Source: Conyzicola nivalis_A (GTDB lineage: Bacteria; Actinomycetota; Actinomycetes; Actinomycetales; Microbacteriaceae). Taken from it: DNA of 64,000 bases. A model generated the notes under the pieces. The model made no database searches, was not told the origin of the DNA, and saw only the letters and a list, made by a program, of their open reading frames with translations. The stretch spans positions 1 to 64,000 of the forward strand of contig NZ_JBEPSJ010000001.1 of NCBI RefSeq assembly GCF_040548875.1. The letters run 5' to 3'. This document shows positions 43,867-55,663 of this stretch, in pieces (position 1 is the stretch's first letter; every line of letters begins with the position of its first letter). The translations under genes and the position numbers were made by a program.

Positions 43867-46116
43867 ATGCCCGACTATGGATTGCCCCTGCACTTCGGAA
43901 CGTTCATCACCCCGTCGAACCGCGACCCGCAGGCGCCCGTCGCTCTGGCGCAGCTGAGCGAGACGCTCGGCTACGACCTCGTCACCTTCCAGGACCACCC
44001 GTACCAGCCGGCGTTCCTCGACACGTGGACGCTGATGTCCTGGGTCGCGGCGAGGACGGAGCGCATCCACATCGCCCCGAACGTGCTCAACCTGCCGCTG
44101 CGCCCGCCCGCCGTCACCGCGCGGGCCGCGGCGAGCCTCGACCTCCTCTCGGGCGGGCGCATCGACCTCGGGCTCGGTGCCGGCGGATTCTGGGACGCCA
44201 TCGAGGCGATGGGCGGCCGCCGGCTCACCCCCGGCCAGGGAGTGGACGCGCTCGCCGAGGCCATCGACGTCATGCGCGGCATCTGGGCGGTCGGCGACCG
44301 GGCGCCGCTGCGCGTCGACGGCGACTACTACTCGCTCGCGGGAGCCAAGCGGGGACCGCTGCCTGCGCACGACATCCCGATCTGGGTCGGGGCATACAAA
44401 CTGCGGATGCTGCGGCTCACCGGTCGCGCGGCCGACGGGTGGCTCCCCTCGCTCGGCTACATGCAGCCGGGCGACTTCGCGAAGGGCAACGCCGTGATCG
44501 ACGAGGCCGCGCGCGCCGCGGGCCGCGACCCCCGCGAGATCCGGCGGCTCGTGAACGTCGGCGGCCAGTTCGCCACGGCCAGCGGCGGGTTCCTCGTGGG
44601 GCCGAGCGCGCAGTGGGTCGACGAGCTGCTGCCGTACGCGCTCGACGACGGGGCGGCTACGTTCATCCTCTCGGGCGACGACCCGGCGACGATGCAGCGG
44701 TTCGCGGAGGAGGTCGCCCCCGCCCTGCGTTCGGCAGTGGAGCGCGAGCGGGCATCCGCCGGCACGACCACGGGAGCGGTGAAGAGGGCGGCGGTCATCG
44801 CGCTGCGCCGCGACGGCATCGACTACGACGCCGTGCCTGCCGGCATCGCGGCTGTAGAGCCCGGCGACCTCGCCTACGCGAACGTGCGCTCCACCTACAT
44901 GCGCGGCGGCGCGCCCGGCCTCGTGCTGCGCCCCGCCGACACCGGCGAGGTCGTGCGCGCGTTAGCCTTCGCGCGGGCGCAGCCTGTGCCGCTCGGCGTG
45001 CGCAGCGGCGGCCACGGCGTCAGCGGCCGGTCCACGAACGACGGCGGCATCGTCATCGACCTCGGCCTGATGAACACGATCGAGGTGCTCGACGTGGCCA
45101 CCCGCAGGGTGCGCATCCAGCCGGGCGCGCGCTGGATGGACGTCGCCGCGGCCCTCCAGCCGCACGGCTGGGGCCTCAGCTCAGGCGACTACGGCGGAGT
45201 GGGGGTGGGCGGGCTGGCGACCGCGGGCGGCATCGGTTTACTCGTGCGCGAGCACGGGCTCACGATCGACCACCTGCGCGCCGTCGAGATGGTGCTCGCC
45301 GACGGCAGCGTGGTCACGGCGAGCGAGACCGAGAACGCCGATCTGTTCTGGGCGGTGCGCGGGGCGGGCGCCAACTTCGGCATCGTCACGTCCTTCGAGT
45401 TCGAGGTCGACGACGTGGGGGAGGTCGGGTTCGCCCAGCTCGCCTTCGACGCCTCCGACACCGCGGGCTTCCTCGAGGGCTGGGGCGCCGTCGTCGAGGC
45501 GGCGCCGCGCGACCTCACGAGCTTCCTCATCATGGGCGCCGTGCGGGCGGGCGAACCGGCGGTCGCGCAGCTGATGTCGGTCGTCGACTCCGACGACCCC
45601 GACACAGTGCTCGACCGGCTGCAGCCGTTGGCGGACCTCGCCCCGCTCGTGCAGCAGTCGGTGCGGATCATGCCCTACGCGGCCGTGATCGCCAACGCGA
45701 GCGACGCACCGCACGCCGGACACGGCGAGCCGCAGTCACGGTCGGGGCTGCTCGAGCACATCACGCCGGAGTTCGCGGCCGCCGCCGCGACGATGCTCGA
45801 GAGCGGCGACGTGCACTTCTTCCAGATCCGCTCGGTGGGCGGGGCGGTGGCCGACGTCGCGCCGGATGCCACGGCGTACTCCCACCGGTCGGCAGGCTTC
45901 TCCGTGGTGGCCCTGGGCTCGAACGCCGAGCGACTCAACCGGGTGTGGGACGAGCTCTACCACCACTTCGGCGGGCTCTACCTGAGCTTCGACACCGACG
46001 TGCGCGACGGGCGCCTCGACGACGCCTTCCCCGCCGCGACGCTCGAACGGCTGCGGGTGTTGAAGCGGCGTTACGACCCGGCGAACACGTTCCGCGACAA
46101 CTTCAACATCACATAG
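43867..46116 (+). CDS. LLM flavoenzyme fused to berberine-bridge-type FAD oxidase
   Basis: A 749-residue two-enzyme fusion. Residues ~1-300 form a luciferase-like TIM barrel (HFGTFITPSN start, GGRIDLGLGAGGFWDAIEAM near 100). Residues ~310-749 are a PCMH-type FAD oxidase with the histidine flavin site in VRSGGHGVSGRS near 383 and the BBE C-terminus (RYDPANTFRDNFNIT). The second covalent cysteine seen in berberine bridge enzymes is absent (YGGVGVGGLATAGG), so FAD would have one covalent link. Start ATG 43867 with GGAG just upstream; GTG 43831 is a longer option. Substrate unknown. Confidence 0.85.
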   Translation: MPDYGLPLHFGTFITPSNRDPQAPVALAQLSETLGYDLVTFQDHPYQPAFLDTWTLMSWVAARTERIHIAPNVLNLPLRPPAVTARAAASLDLLSGGRIDLGLGAGGFWDAIEAMGGRRLTPGQGVDALAEAIDVMRGIWAVGDRAPLRVDGDYYSLAGAKRGPLPAHDIPIWVGAYKLRMLRLTGRAADGWLPSLGYMQPGDFAKGNAVIDEAARAAGRDPREIRRLVNVGGQFATASGGFLVGPSAQWVDELLPYALDDGAATFILSGDDPATMQRFAEEVAPALRSAVERERASAGTTTGAVKRAAVIALRRDGIDYDAVPAGIAAVEPGDLAYANVRSTYMRGGAPGLVLRPADTGEVVRALAFARAQPVPLGVRSGGHGVSGRSTNDGGIVIDLGLMNTIEVLDVATRRVRIQPGARWMDVAAALQPHGWGLSSGDYGGVGVGGLATAGGIGLLVREHGLTIDHLRAVEMVLADGSVVTASETENADLFWAVRGAGANFGIVTSFEFEVDDVGEVGFAQLAFDASDTAGFLEGWGAVVEAAPRDLTSFLIMGAVRAGEPAVAQLMSVVDSDDPDTVLDRLQPLADLAPLVQQSVRIMPYAAVIANASDAPHAGHGEPQSRSGLLEHITPEFAAAAATMLESGDVHFFQIRSVGGAVADVAPDATAYSHRSAGFSVVALGSNAERLNRVWDELYHHFGGLYLSFDTDVRDGRLDDAFPAATLERLRVLKRRYDPANTFRDNFNIT

Positions 46117-46120
46117 CCCG

Positions 46121-46212
46121 CGGTCGCTGAGCCCGTGGAGCGCCCGGTTTCCGCGCCAGTTCGGTACAAGCGCTACACGGCGCGCTGGCGCCTTCGTCCC
46201 GAACTGGAGCGC
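46121..46212. repeat. Degraded family A arm and family B palindrome
   Basis: After the fusion gene, 46121-46143 is a degraded family A arm (ggtcgctgagcccgtgga). At 46153-46212, gcgccagttcgg pairs with ccgaactggagcgc around a gctacacggcgcgctggc core, matching the plan of the palindromes at 30485 and 55586. It sits between convergent stops and may terminate both transcripts. Confidence 0.55.
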
Positions 46213-46262
46213 AAGCAGGATCGGGCCCCGTCGACAGGAGCGGGCGCGACCGACAGTGCCGC

Positions 46263-46610
46263 TCAGCGCGACTGGCGGCGCTTGCCGGGCTTGCGTTCGC
46301 CCTTGACCGCGGGCGCGCGGCCCTTGCCCTTCGACGCCTTCGCCTTGCCGCCCGGAGCGGCCACGTTCGCGCGCTGCGAGGCGGCCATTGCCTTCAACTG
46401 GCGCTGGGCGTCGACGAGAAACGCCTCGCCCTCTGCGGTGAGCACGGTGCTCGACGCGGCCGGGTCGAACAGCGGGTAGCCGAGCTCCTCCTCGAGCGCG
46501 CGGATGGACAGCAGCAGGGACGAGCGCGGCACACCGACGCGCTTCGCGGCGTGCGCGAAGTGCAGCTCCTCGGCGGCGGCTTCGAAGTGCCGCAGGAGGG
46601 TGGAGTCCAC
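46263..46610 (-). CDS. LysR-type helix-turn-helix protein without effector domain
   Basis: A 115-residue protein. Residues 1-65 are a clean LysR-type DNA-binding domain (LLRHFEAAAEELHFAHAAKR; VPRSSLLLSIRALEEELGYP; LFDPAA). In place of the ~220-residue effector domain there is a ~35-residue Lys/Arg/Gly-rich tail (KGKGRAP, KRRQSR). The frame ends cleanly, so it looks like a stable short form rather than a broken gene. 'gaaagg' precedes GTG 46610. DNA binding without a ligand sensor is inferred. Confidence 0.75.
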   Translation of the reverse strand: MDSTLLRHFEAAAEELHFAHAAKRVGVPRSSLLLSIRALEEELGYPLFDPAASSTVLTAEGEAFLVDAQRQLKAMAASQRANVAAPGGKAKASKGKGRAPAVKGERKPGKRRQSR

Positions 46611-46722
46611 AGTGGTGCCTTTCGTTGCGTCCGCGAGAAAAGGTGCGGCGGATACAGGCTACGCGCATCCGTCGCCCGCACCCGTTTACAAGCGTCACCG
46701 GCCCCCGATAGCGTCGGTGACC

Positions 46723-47124
46723 ATGAGCAGAATGATTTTCGTGAATCTGCCGGTCAAAGACCTCGCCCGCTCCGTCGATTTCTTCGGCGCCCTCGGTTTC
46801 GAGTTCAACCCGCAGTTCACCGACGAGAACGCGACGTACATGATCATCAACGACCAGGCGGCGGTGATGCTGCTGGTCGAGGAGTTCTACTCCACCTTCA
46901 CCCACAAACAGATAGCGGATGCCTCGCAGGTGTCAGAGGTGCTCGTCGGGGTGTCGGCGGAGAGCCGTGAGGCGGTCGACGAGTTCGTCGCAACGGCGAC
47001 CGCGAAGGGCGCGACCGAGGCGGGCGAGCCGATGGACATGGGGATGATGTACCAGCGCGCCTTCCACGACCTCGACGGCCACAAGTGGGAGATCATCTGG
47101 ATGGACCCGACCGCCACAGGCTAG
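46723..47124 (+). CDS. VOC/glyoxalase-fold protein
   Basis: A 133-residue vicinal-oxygen-chelate protein of the PhnB/'extradiol-like' group: IFVNLPVKDLARSVDFFGAL at residues ~5-24, and the C-terminal DLDGHKWEIIWMDP. Residues at the usual metal positions are only partly kept, so it may bind small molecules rather than catalyse. Start ATG 46723, or GTG 46717; TAGCGT lies eight bases before the ATG. Confidence 0.82.
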   Translation: MSRMIFVNLPVKDLARSVDFFGALGFEFNPQFTDENATYMIINDQAAVMLLVEEFYSTFTHKQIADASQVSEVLVGVSAESREAVDEFVATATAKGATEAGEPMDMGMMYQRAFHDLDGHKWEIIWMDPTATG

Positions 47125-47163
47125 GCAGTGGCGCTCCGCGCGGCGGCGTGATTCGCTGGAGGC

Positions 47164-47808
47164 ATGAGCGATCTGCCGATGTTCCCCCTGGGCTCCGTGC
47201 TGTTCCCACACATGCCGCTCGCCCTGCGCGTGTTCGAGGAACGCTACATCGTGATGCTCTCGCAGATCCTCGTCGACGAGCCCGCCGAGTTCGGGGTCGT
47301 GCTCATCGAGCGCGGGCAGGAGGTGGGCGGCGGCGAGCAGAGATTCTCGTTCGGCACGATCGCGCAGATCCTGCAGATCGAGGCGGCGGAGGACTACCTC
47401 GCCCTCGTCGCCCAGGGCGACAGGCGCGTCGAGGTGGTCGAGTGGCGCCCCGACGAGCCTTTTCCGAGCGCCGAGGTGCGTGAGCTCGACGAACTCGAGT
47501 GGGACGACGACCTGCAGCCGCTGCGCGACCGGGCGGAGCACGAGGTGCGCCGGGCTCTCGCCCTGGCGAGCGAGTTCGCGGATATGCCGTGGGCAGCATC
47601 CGTCGAGATCTCCGACGACCCGGTGCAGGCCGCGTGGCAGCTCGCCGCGATCTCGCCGCTCGGGCCGCTCGACCAGGTGACGCTGCTGCGGTCGACCTCG
47701 ATGGAGCAGCTGCTGCTGCTCATCGTGAAGCTCACGGTAGCCGCGACCGAGACCCTCGGCGACCGGTGGCCCGGCGACGGCGACATCGCCGACGATGAGA
47801 ACGACTAG
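47164..47808 (+). CDS. LON substrate-binding domain protein
   Basis: A 214-residue protein consisting only of a Lon N-terminal-type domain (LPMFPLGSVLFPHMPLALRV at residues ~4-23; FGVVLIERGQEVGG). No ATPase or protease domain follows. Such stand-alone proteins are common in actinobacteria; function unknown, perhaps substrate or peptide binding. 'tggagg' precedes ATG 47164. Convergent with the membrane protein next to it. Confidence 0.85.
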   Translation: MSDLPMFPLGSVLFPHMPLALRVFEERYIVMLSQILVDEPAEFGVVLIERGQEVGGGEQRFSFGTIAQILQIEAAEDYLALVAQGDRRVEVVEWRPDEPFPSAEVRELDELEWDDDLQPLRDRAEHEVRRALALASEFADMPWAASVEISDDPVQAAWQLAAISPLGPLDQVTLLRSTSMEQLLLLIVKLTVAATETLGDRWPGDGDIADDEND

Positions 47809-47811
47809 AGG

Positions 47812-48579
47812 TCAGCTTGCTTGCGTGGTCCAGCCGAGCGTGTCGACGCGCCGGGCTCGGATGACCCGCCAGACGCCGAAGACGGCGAGCGCGGCGCTGA
47901 CAACCGCCAGAACGATGGCGAGGGGGCCGGTTACGGGCCACATGACCCAGCCGACGGTGATGAAATAGGCGAGCCCGACCCACGCCGATTCGGTGATCAC
48001 GCGGAACGAGGGTGCGAAGGCGAACAGCATCCCCGCGGTCCAGAAGGCCGAGAAGCGCGTGCGACGCACCGGGATGAGCGAGAGGGCAGCCATGTTCTTC
48101 ACGGGCGCGTACTTCGCCGGCGCCGAACCGAGACGCACGGGACCGATGGCCTCGCCGGTCCACCGGGTGGTGGTCAGGGGCTCTCCCGCGAACGACGGGC
48201 GGAGCGAGCGGGATAACGCTACGAGCGAGAGCACGAATAGCGAGAGGGAGCCCTGCGCGAGCAGAAATACGACGGTGCCGAAGATGACCGCGAACAGAGG
48301 CACAACGATCAGCGCGGCAATCCACTGGTTGTCGACGGCGAGAGCCGCCATGCCCGGAGCCTCGGAAAGCGGCCCTTCTCCGGCCAGCGCGGCGGGGATC
48401 GCCACCAGCAGGAGCAGCACCACCGCCGTGATGGCGAGCCAGACGACCGAGAGTCCGAGGTAGCCGAACGGGCGCAGAGCGCGTGCAGCCGGAGTCACGG
48501 TGCGAGGCGTCACAGGCCCGCCGCTCAGGGCCGGTCCGTCGAAGGTGTCGTCGGAAGTCGCGGGGTCAGGAGCGGTCAT
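47812..48579 (-). CDS. Hypothetical membrane protein
   Basis: A 255-residue protein with a ~30-residue soluble start and about five membrane helices (LSVVWLAITAVVLLLLVAIP; IAALIVVPLFAVIFGTVVFL; and three near the C-terminus). I do not recognise a family. 'aagagg' precedes ATG 48579. It diverges from the second ABC-F gene, with about 109 nt between starts. Confidence 0.68.
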   Translation of the reverse strand: MTAPDPATSDDTFDGPALSGGPVTPRTVTPAARALRPFGYLGLSVVWLAITAVVLLLLVAIPAALAGEGPLSEAPGMAALAVDNQWIAALIVVPLFAVIFGTVVFLLAQGSLSLFVLSLVALSRSLRPSFAGEPLTTTRWTGEAIGPVRLGSAPAKYAPVKNMAALSLIPVRRTRFSAFWTAGMLFAFAPSFRVITESAWVGLAYFITVGWVMWPVTGPLAIVLAVVSAALAVFGVWRVIRARRVDTLGWTTQAS

Positions 48580-48688
48580 TCGGGGCCTCTTGTCGAGTTC
48601 GGATGCCGCGAGCCGGCGCCGTCGGTCACACTACGTGATATTCACTCGATTGGCGCGGGGCGTGGCTGCGCGGTGGGAAACTGGGGGA

Positions 48689-50353
48689 ATGACCGCAACA
48701 CTCGTCGCCAAGGGCCTTGCCGGCGGGTACGCCCACCGCACGCTGTTCGAGTCTCTCGACCTCACCGTCGCCCCTGGCGACGTGGTCGGGGTCGTCGGCG
48801 TCAACGGCGCGGGCAAGTCCACGCTGCTGCGCATCCTCGCCGGGGTGGTCGAGCCGCAGGCCGGCAGCGTCACCCTCGCGCCGGGAGACGCCTTCGTCGG
48901 CTGGCTGCCGCAGGAGCACGAGCGCCTCGAGGGCGAGACCATCGCCGCGTACATCGCACGCCGCACCGGGTGCGCCGCGGCGACCAGCGAGATGGATGCG
49001 GCCGCGGCCGCGCTGGCCGAGCCCCCTTCGACAAGCCCAGAGACCGGTCCGATAATCGACCCGGCCGACACCTACTCGACGGCGCTCGAGCGCTGGCTGG
49101 CGAGCGGCGCCGCCGACCTCGACGAACGCCTGCCCGTCGTGCTCGCCGACCTCGGGCTGACCCTCGACCCCGACGCGCTGATGACCTCGCTCTCGGGCGG
49201 TCAGGCCGCGCGTGTGGCGCTCGCCGCCCTGCTGCTCAGCCGCTTCGATATCGTGCTGCTCGACGAGCCGACCAACGACCTCGACCTCGACGGGCTCGAG
49301 CGGCTGGAGAGCTTCGTCACCGGACTCCGCGGCGGCGCCGTGCTGGTCAGCCACGACCGCGAGTTCCTCGCCCGTTGCGTCACGCGTGTGCTCGAGCTCG
49401 ACCTCGTCCAGGGCGCCAACAGGGTGTTCGGCGGCGGCTACGACTCGTACCTCGAGGAGCGCGAGACGGCGCGCCGCCACAAGCGCGAGGAGTACGACGA
49501 GTTCGCCGAGAAGAAGGCCGACCTCGTGGGCCGCATGCGCGTGCAGCGCGAGTGGTCGAGCCAGGGCGTGCGCAACGCGATGAAGAAGGCCCCCGACAAC
49601 GACAAGATCCGGCGCAAGGCATCCGTGGAGTCGAGCGAGAAGCAGGGCCAGAAGGTGCGTCAGATGGAGAGCCGCATCGCGCGGCTCGAGGAGGTCGACG
49701 AGCCGCGCAAGGAGTGGCAGCTCGAGTTCACGATCGGCGCCGCCCCGCGGTCGAGCACCGTGGTCTCCACACTCAGCGACGCCGTGTTCCGGCAGGGCGA
49801 CTTCACCCTGGGTCCCGTCTCGCTGCAGGTCAACGCCGGCGAGCGCATCGGCATCACCGGCCCGAACGGCGCGGGCAAGTCGACCCTGCTGCGCGCCCTT
49901 CTGGGCCGGCAGGCCGCCGACGAGGGCACCGCGAGCCTCGGCGCGAGCGTGCGCGTCGGCGAGATCGACCAGGCGCGCTCTCTTCTCGCCGGCAGCACAC
50001 CGCTGTCGACCGCCTTCGAGGCGCTGGTGCCCGAGTGGCCGATCGCCGAGGTGCGCACCCTGCTCGCCAAGTTCGGACTCAAGGCCGACCATGTGAACCG
50101 TCCCGTCGACGAGCTGTCGCCGGGAGAGCGCACCCGCGCCGGTCTCGCCCTTCTGCAGGCGCGCGGAATCAACCTGCTGGTGCTCGACGAGCCCACCAAC
50201 CATCTCGACCTCGCCGCGATCGAACAGCTCGAGCAGGCGATCGAGGGCTACGAGGGAACGCTGCTGCTGGTCACCCACGACCGGCGGATGCTCGACAACG
50301 TGCGCACCGACCGTCACTGGCGAGTCGAGGCGGGCCGCGTCACCGAGCTGTAG
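48689..50353 (+). CDS. ABC-F family ATPase (second copy)
   Basis: A 554-residue soluble double ABC protein. First cassette: GVNGAGKST near 36, LSGGQAARVALAA near 170, DEPTNDLDLDG near 192; charged linker ~250-340 (EYDEFAEKKADLVGRM); second cassette: GPNGAGKST near 393, DELSPGERTRAGLA near 477, DEPTNHLD near 502. The two cassettes are less alike than in the ABC-F at 28881, so they are distinct paralogues. Residues ~112-120 (PPSTSPETG) come from a family A repeat. Ribosomal role inferred from family. Confidence 0.92.
   Translation: MTATLVAKGLAGGYAHRTLFESLDLTVAPGDVVGVVGVNGAGKSTLLRILAGVVEPQAGSVTLAPGDAFVGWLPQEHERLEGETIAAYIARRTGCAAATSEMDAAAAALAEPPSTSPETGPIIDPADTYSTALERWLASGAADLDERLPVVLADLGLTLDPDALMTSLSGGQAARVALAALLLSRFDIVLLDEPTNDLDLDGLERLESFVTGLRGGAVLVSHDREFLARCVTRVLELDLVQGANRVFGGGYDSYLEERETARRHKREEYDEFAEKKADLVGRMRVQREWSSQGVRNAMKKAPDNDKIRRKASVESSEKQGQKVRQMESRIARLEEVDEPRKEWQLEFTIGAAPRSSTVVSTLSDAVFRQGDFTLGPVSLQVNAGERIGITGPNGAGKSTLLRALLGRQAADEGTASLGASVRVGEIDQARSLLAGSTPLSTAFEALVPEWPIAEVRTLLAKFGLKADHVNRPVDELSPGERTRAGLALLQARGINLLVLDEPTNHLDLAAIEQLEQAIEGYEGTLLLVTHDRRMLDNVRTDRHWRVEAGRVTEL
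49023..49051. repeat. Family A repeat arm, in-frame in ABC-F gene
   Basis: 'cccccttcgacaagcccaga' and the following gaccggtcc (49022-49051) is a somewhat degraded arm of the same repeat. It encodes PPSTSPETGP, between two secondary-structure elements of the first ABC cassette. Confidence 0.65.
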
Positions 50354-50360
50354 ACGGCGG

Positions 50361-50729
50361 CTACGGCCGCGCATCCACCTCCGCGATGCGCCTGGCCACG
50401 ATAAGCCGTACCGTCTCCTCGCTGATCGGGTCGTCGGCGGTGAAGTGCAGCGTCGCCCCGACCAGGTCTCCCTCGGTCAGCTGGTCCTTCAGCGCACGGG
50501 CCAGGGGCGGGCTCATCAGGTGCAGGCTGCAGTAGTCCTGGGCCACAGACAGGCCGACGAGGCCGTGCCGGCGGTAGTCGAAGATGGGCACTCCGTAGCC
50601 GATGTGCTCCTCCGAGTCGGGGATGGCGTCGAGGATCGTCTCCCGGATCGGCTGCAGCAGGGCACGCTGTTCCTCCGGGATCGCCGCGAAGTATTCGTTC
50701 ACCGTGTGTGCGTCGTAGCCACGCTCCAT
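50361..50729 (-). CDS. DUF1801 (YdhG-like) protein
   Basis: A 122-residue protein of the DUF1801/iron-chaperone-like fold: VNEYFAAIPEEQRALLQPIR near residue 9, then HIGYGVPIFDYRRHGLVGLS near 42 and YCSLHLMSP near 67. Function not established. ATG 50729 has GGAAGG four bases upstream and is preferred to the longer frame. It ends 7 nt from the ABC-F stop on the other strand. Confidence 0.78.
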   Translation of the reverse strand: MERGYDAHTVNEYFAAIPEEQRALLQPIRETILDAIPDSEEHIGYGVPIFDYRRHGLVGLSVAQDYCSLHLMSPPLARALKDQLTEGDLVGATLHFTADDPISEETVRLIVARRIAEVDARP

Positions 50730-50872
50730 TGCCTTCCCCTCTCTTCCAGTGCAACCGTAGCCCCGCACAGCGCCCGTGCGTCAGGGGGCAATCGCCCGCC
50801 GTCTTCGTCACCCGCACGAAACACATCTCGGGATAGGCTGGGCGCACAAACGAATATCGGGCCGCACACATC

Positions 50873-51055
50873 GCACTGCGGGAGAGTCCACACGTGGACA
50901 CCGAAGGAGCAAGCCTCCCCGCCAATCTCTCAGGTTCAGTACCGCTCTGCGAAGGCCACTCTGAAAAGTGCTGCGCGCTTCCCGCGCAGCCACCCACGGT
51001 GAAAGCTGACCACAGTCGGCGAAGCTCTCAGGTACATGACAGAGGGGGAGTTCCT
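50873..51055 (+). promoter_or_regulatory. Tandem glycine riboswitch
   Basis: Two glycine aptamers in series upstream of gcvT. Aptamer 1 spans ~50873-50964: gcgggagagtcc, ccgaaggagcaagcctcccc, aatctctcagg. Aptamer 2 spans ~50965-51055: a long GC stem, cggtgaaagctgacc, cggcgaagctctcagg, then the closing region. These are the standard glycine riboswitch signatures, including 'ccgaaggagcaa' and 'ctctcaggt'. It should switch on the gcv operon when glycine is high. Edges are placed by eye. Confidence 0.93.
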
Positions 51056-51079
51056 TTCCGCCGCGCCGAGGAGAACTCC

Positions 51080-52213
51080 GTGACCGACCCCGAAAGCCCA
51101 GCCGCCGACCGCACGTCGCCGCTGCACCAGATCCACGTCGACGGCGGTGCCAGCTTCACCGACTTCGCCGGATGGCAGATGCCGGTGAGCTACGGTTCCG
51201 ACCTCGCCGAGCACCACGCCGTGCGCACCACGGCCGGCATCTTCGACATCTCGCACATGGCCGAGATCCTCGTCGACGGGCCGCAGGCGGCCCAGTTCCT
51301 CGACTACGCCCTCGCAGGCAAGCTCTCGGCCATCGCAATCGCGCAGGCGAAGTACAGCCTGCTGCTCACCGAGGGTGGCGGCATCATCGACGACCTCATC
51401 GTCTACCGCCTCACCGACGACACGTTCTTCGTCGTCGCGAACGCCGGCAACCGCTACGTCGCGGCGGCAGCTCTCAAGGAACGCGCGGCCGGCTTCGACG
51501 TGCGCGTCTCCGACCTGAGCGACTCCTACTCGCTCATCGCCGTGCAGGGCCCGAACTCGCGGGCGATCGCCGAGGCGACAGCCGGCATCACCGAGATCAG
51601 CGTGCCGCTCGACGAGCTCAAGTACTACTGGAGCACCGACGCGTCCTTCGAGGGCCTCCCGCTGCTCATCGGACGCACCGGCTACACGGGCGAAGACGGT
51701 TTCGAGTTCTACATACAGTCGGATGCCGCGTCAAGGCTCTGGGCCGCCCTCTCCGCCGCGGGCGAGGCGTTCGGCCTCGTACCCGCCGGTCTCGCGAGCC
51801 GCGACACGCTCCGCCTCGAGGCCGGCATGCCGCTCTACGGCCACGAGCTCGGCCTCGACAGCTTCCCCGTGCAGGCGGGCCTCGGCCGCGTCGTCAACCT
51901 GAAGAAAGAGGGCGACTTCGTCGGCCGCGCCGCCGTCGAGGCCGGACCGCCGCACGGCGCCCACGTCCTCGTCGGCCTCACCACCGAGGGCAAACGCGCC
52001 GGTCGCGCCGGCTACTCGGTGGTGACCGATGACGCGGCGGTCGGCATGATCACCTCCGGCGCCCTGTCGCCGACCCTCGGCTACCCCGTGGCCATGGCCT
52101 ACGTCGACCCCTTCGTGCTCGAGGCCGGCACGCCCCTGTACATCGACGTCCGCGGAACCCGCATCCCGGCATCCGTCGTCGACCTCCCCTTCTACAAGAG
52201 AGACAAATCATGA
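51080..52213 (+). CDS. gcvT: Glycine cleavage T-protein (aminomethyltransferase)
   Basis: A 377-residue tetrahydrofolate-dependent aminomethyltransferase. Blocks: LHQIHVDGGASFTDFAGWQM near residue 16, FDISHMAEI near 54, RTGYTGEDGFEFYI near 200, GLASRDTLRLEAGMPLYGHE near 237. GTG 51080 has GAGGAGAA five bases upstream, just after the riboswitch. It overlaps gcvH (atga). Acts with GcvH, GcvP and a lipoamide dehydrogenase encoded elsewhere. Confidence 0.96.
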   Translation: MTDPESPAADRTSPLHQIHVDGGASFTDFAGWQMPVSYGSDLAEHHAVRTTAGIFDISHMAEILVDGPQAAQFLDYALAGKLSAIAIAQAKYSLLLTEGGGIIDDLIVYRLTDDTFFVVANAGNRYVAAAALKERAAGFDVRVSDLSDSYSLIAVQGPNSRAIAEATAGITEISVPLDELKYYWSTDASFEGLPLLIGRTGYTGEDGFEFYIQSDAASRLWAALSAAGEAFGLVPAGLASRDTLRLEAGMPLYGHELGLDSFPVQAGLGRVVNLKKEGDFVGRAAVEAGPPHGAHVLVGLTTEGKRAGRAGYSVVTDDAAVGMITSGALSPTLGYPVAMAYVDPFVLEAGTPLYIDVRGTRIPASVVDLPFYKRDKS

Positions 52214-52581
52214 CCGACCAGACCTCCCTGCAGTACACCGCCGAGCACGAGTGGGTGCTCGTCGACGGCGACACCGCGACCGTGGGCATCACCGCCTACG
52301 CCGCCGACAAGCTGGGCGACGTCGTCTACGTCGAGCTGCCAAAGGCAGGCTCCGTCGTCTCCGGCGGCAGCGTCGTCGGCGAGATCGAGTCGACCAAGTC
52401 GGTCGGCGAGCTCTTCGCCCCCGTCGACGGCACGATCGTCGAGGCCAACGCCGCTGTCGACGCCGACCCCAGCCTCGTCAACAGCGACCCCTTCGGTGCC
52501 GGCTGGCTCATCAAGGTGAACTTCACCGCACTCCCGACGCTTCTGAGCTTCGACGAGTATTCCGCCCTCGTCGCCGAGTAG
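52210..52581 (+). CDS. gcvH: Glycine cleavage H-protein
   Basis: A 123-residue lipoyl carrier. The lipoylated lysine lies in GEIESTKSVGELFAP near residue 63, with VYVELPKAGSVV before and SDPFGAGWLIKV after. Full length. It overlaps gcvT by 4 nt and is 11 nt before gcvP. Shuttles the aminomethyl group between P and T proteins. Confidence 0.97.
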   Translation: MTDQTSLQYTAEHEWVLVDGDTATVGITAYAADKLGDVVYVELPKAGSVVSGGSVVGEIESTKSVGELFAPVDGTIVEANAAVDADPSLVNSDPFGAGWLIKVNFTALPTLLSFDEYSALVAE

Positions 52582-52592
52582 AGACTCAAGCC

Positions 52593-55568
<2,976 letters not shown>

Positions 55569-55585
55569 GCGCCCATCCGGCGGGC

Positions 55586-55651
55586 TTCGGCGCCATCCCG
55601 GGACATCGGCTACAGCGCGCGCTGTAGCGCTCGTCCCGGGATGGCGCCGAA
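55586..55651. terminator. Family B palindrome, bidirectional terminator after gcvP
   Basis: Outer arms 55586-55603 and 55634-55651 match perfectly over 18 bp; inner arms 55609-55615 and 55622-55628 (gctacag/ctgtagc) close on a cgcgcg loop. It sits between the convergent stops of gcvP and the symporter gene and shares its core with 30485-30524. Confidence 0.75.
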
Positions 55652-55663
55652 ATGCCGCCGCGC

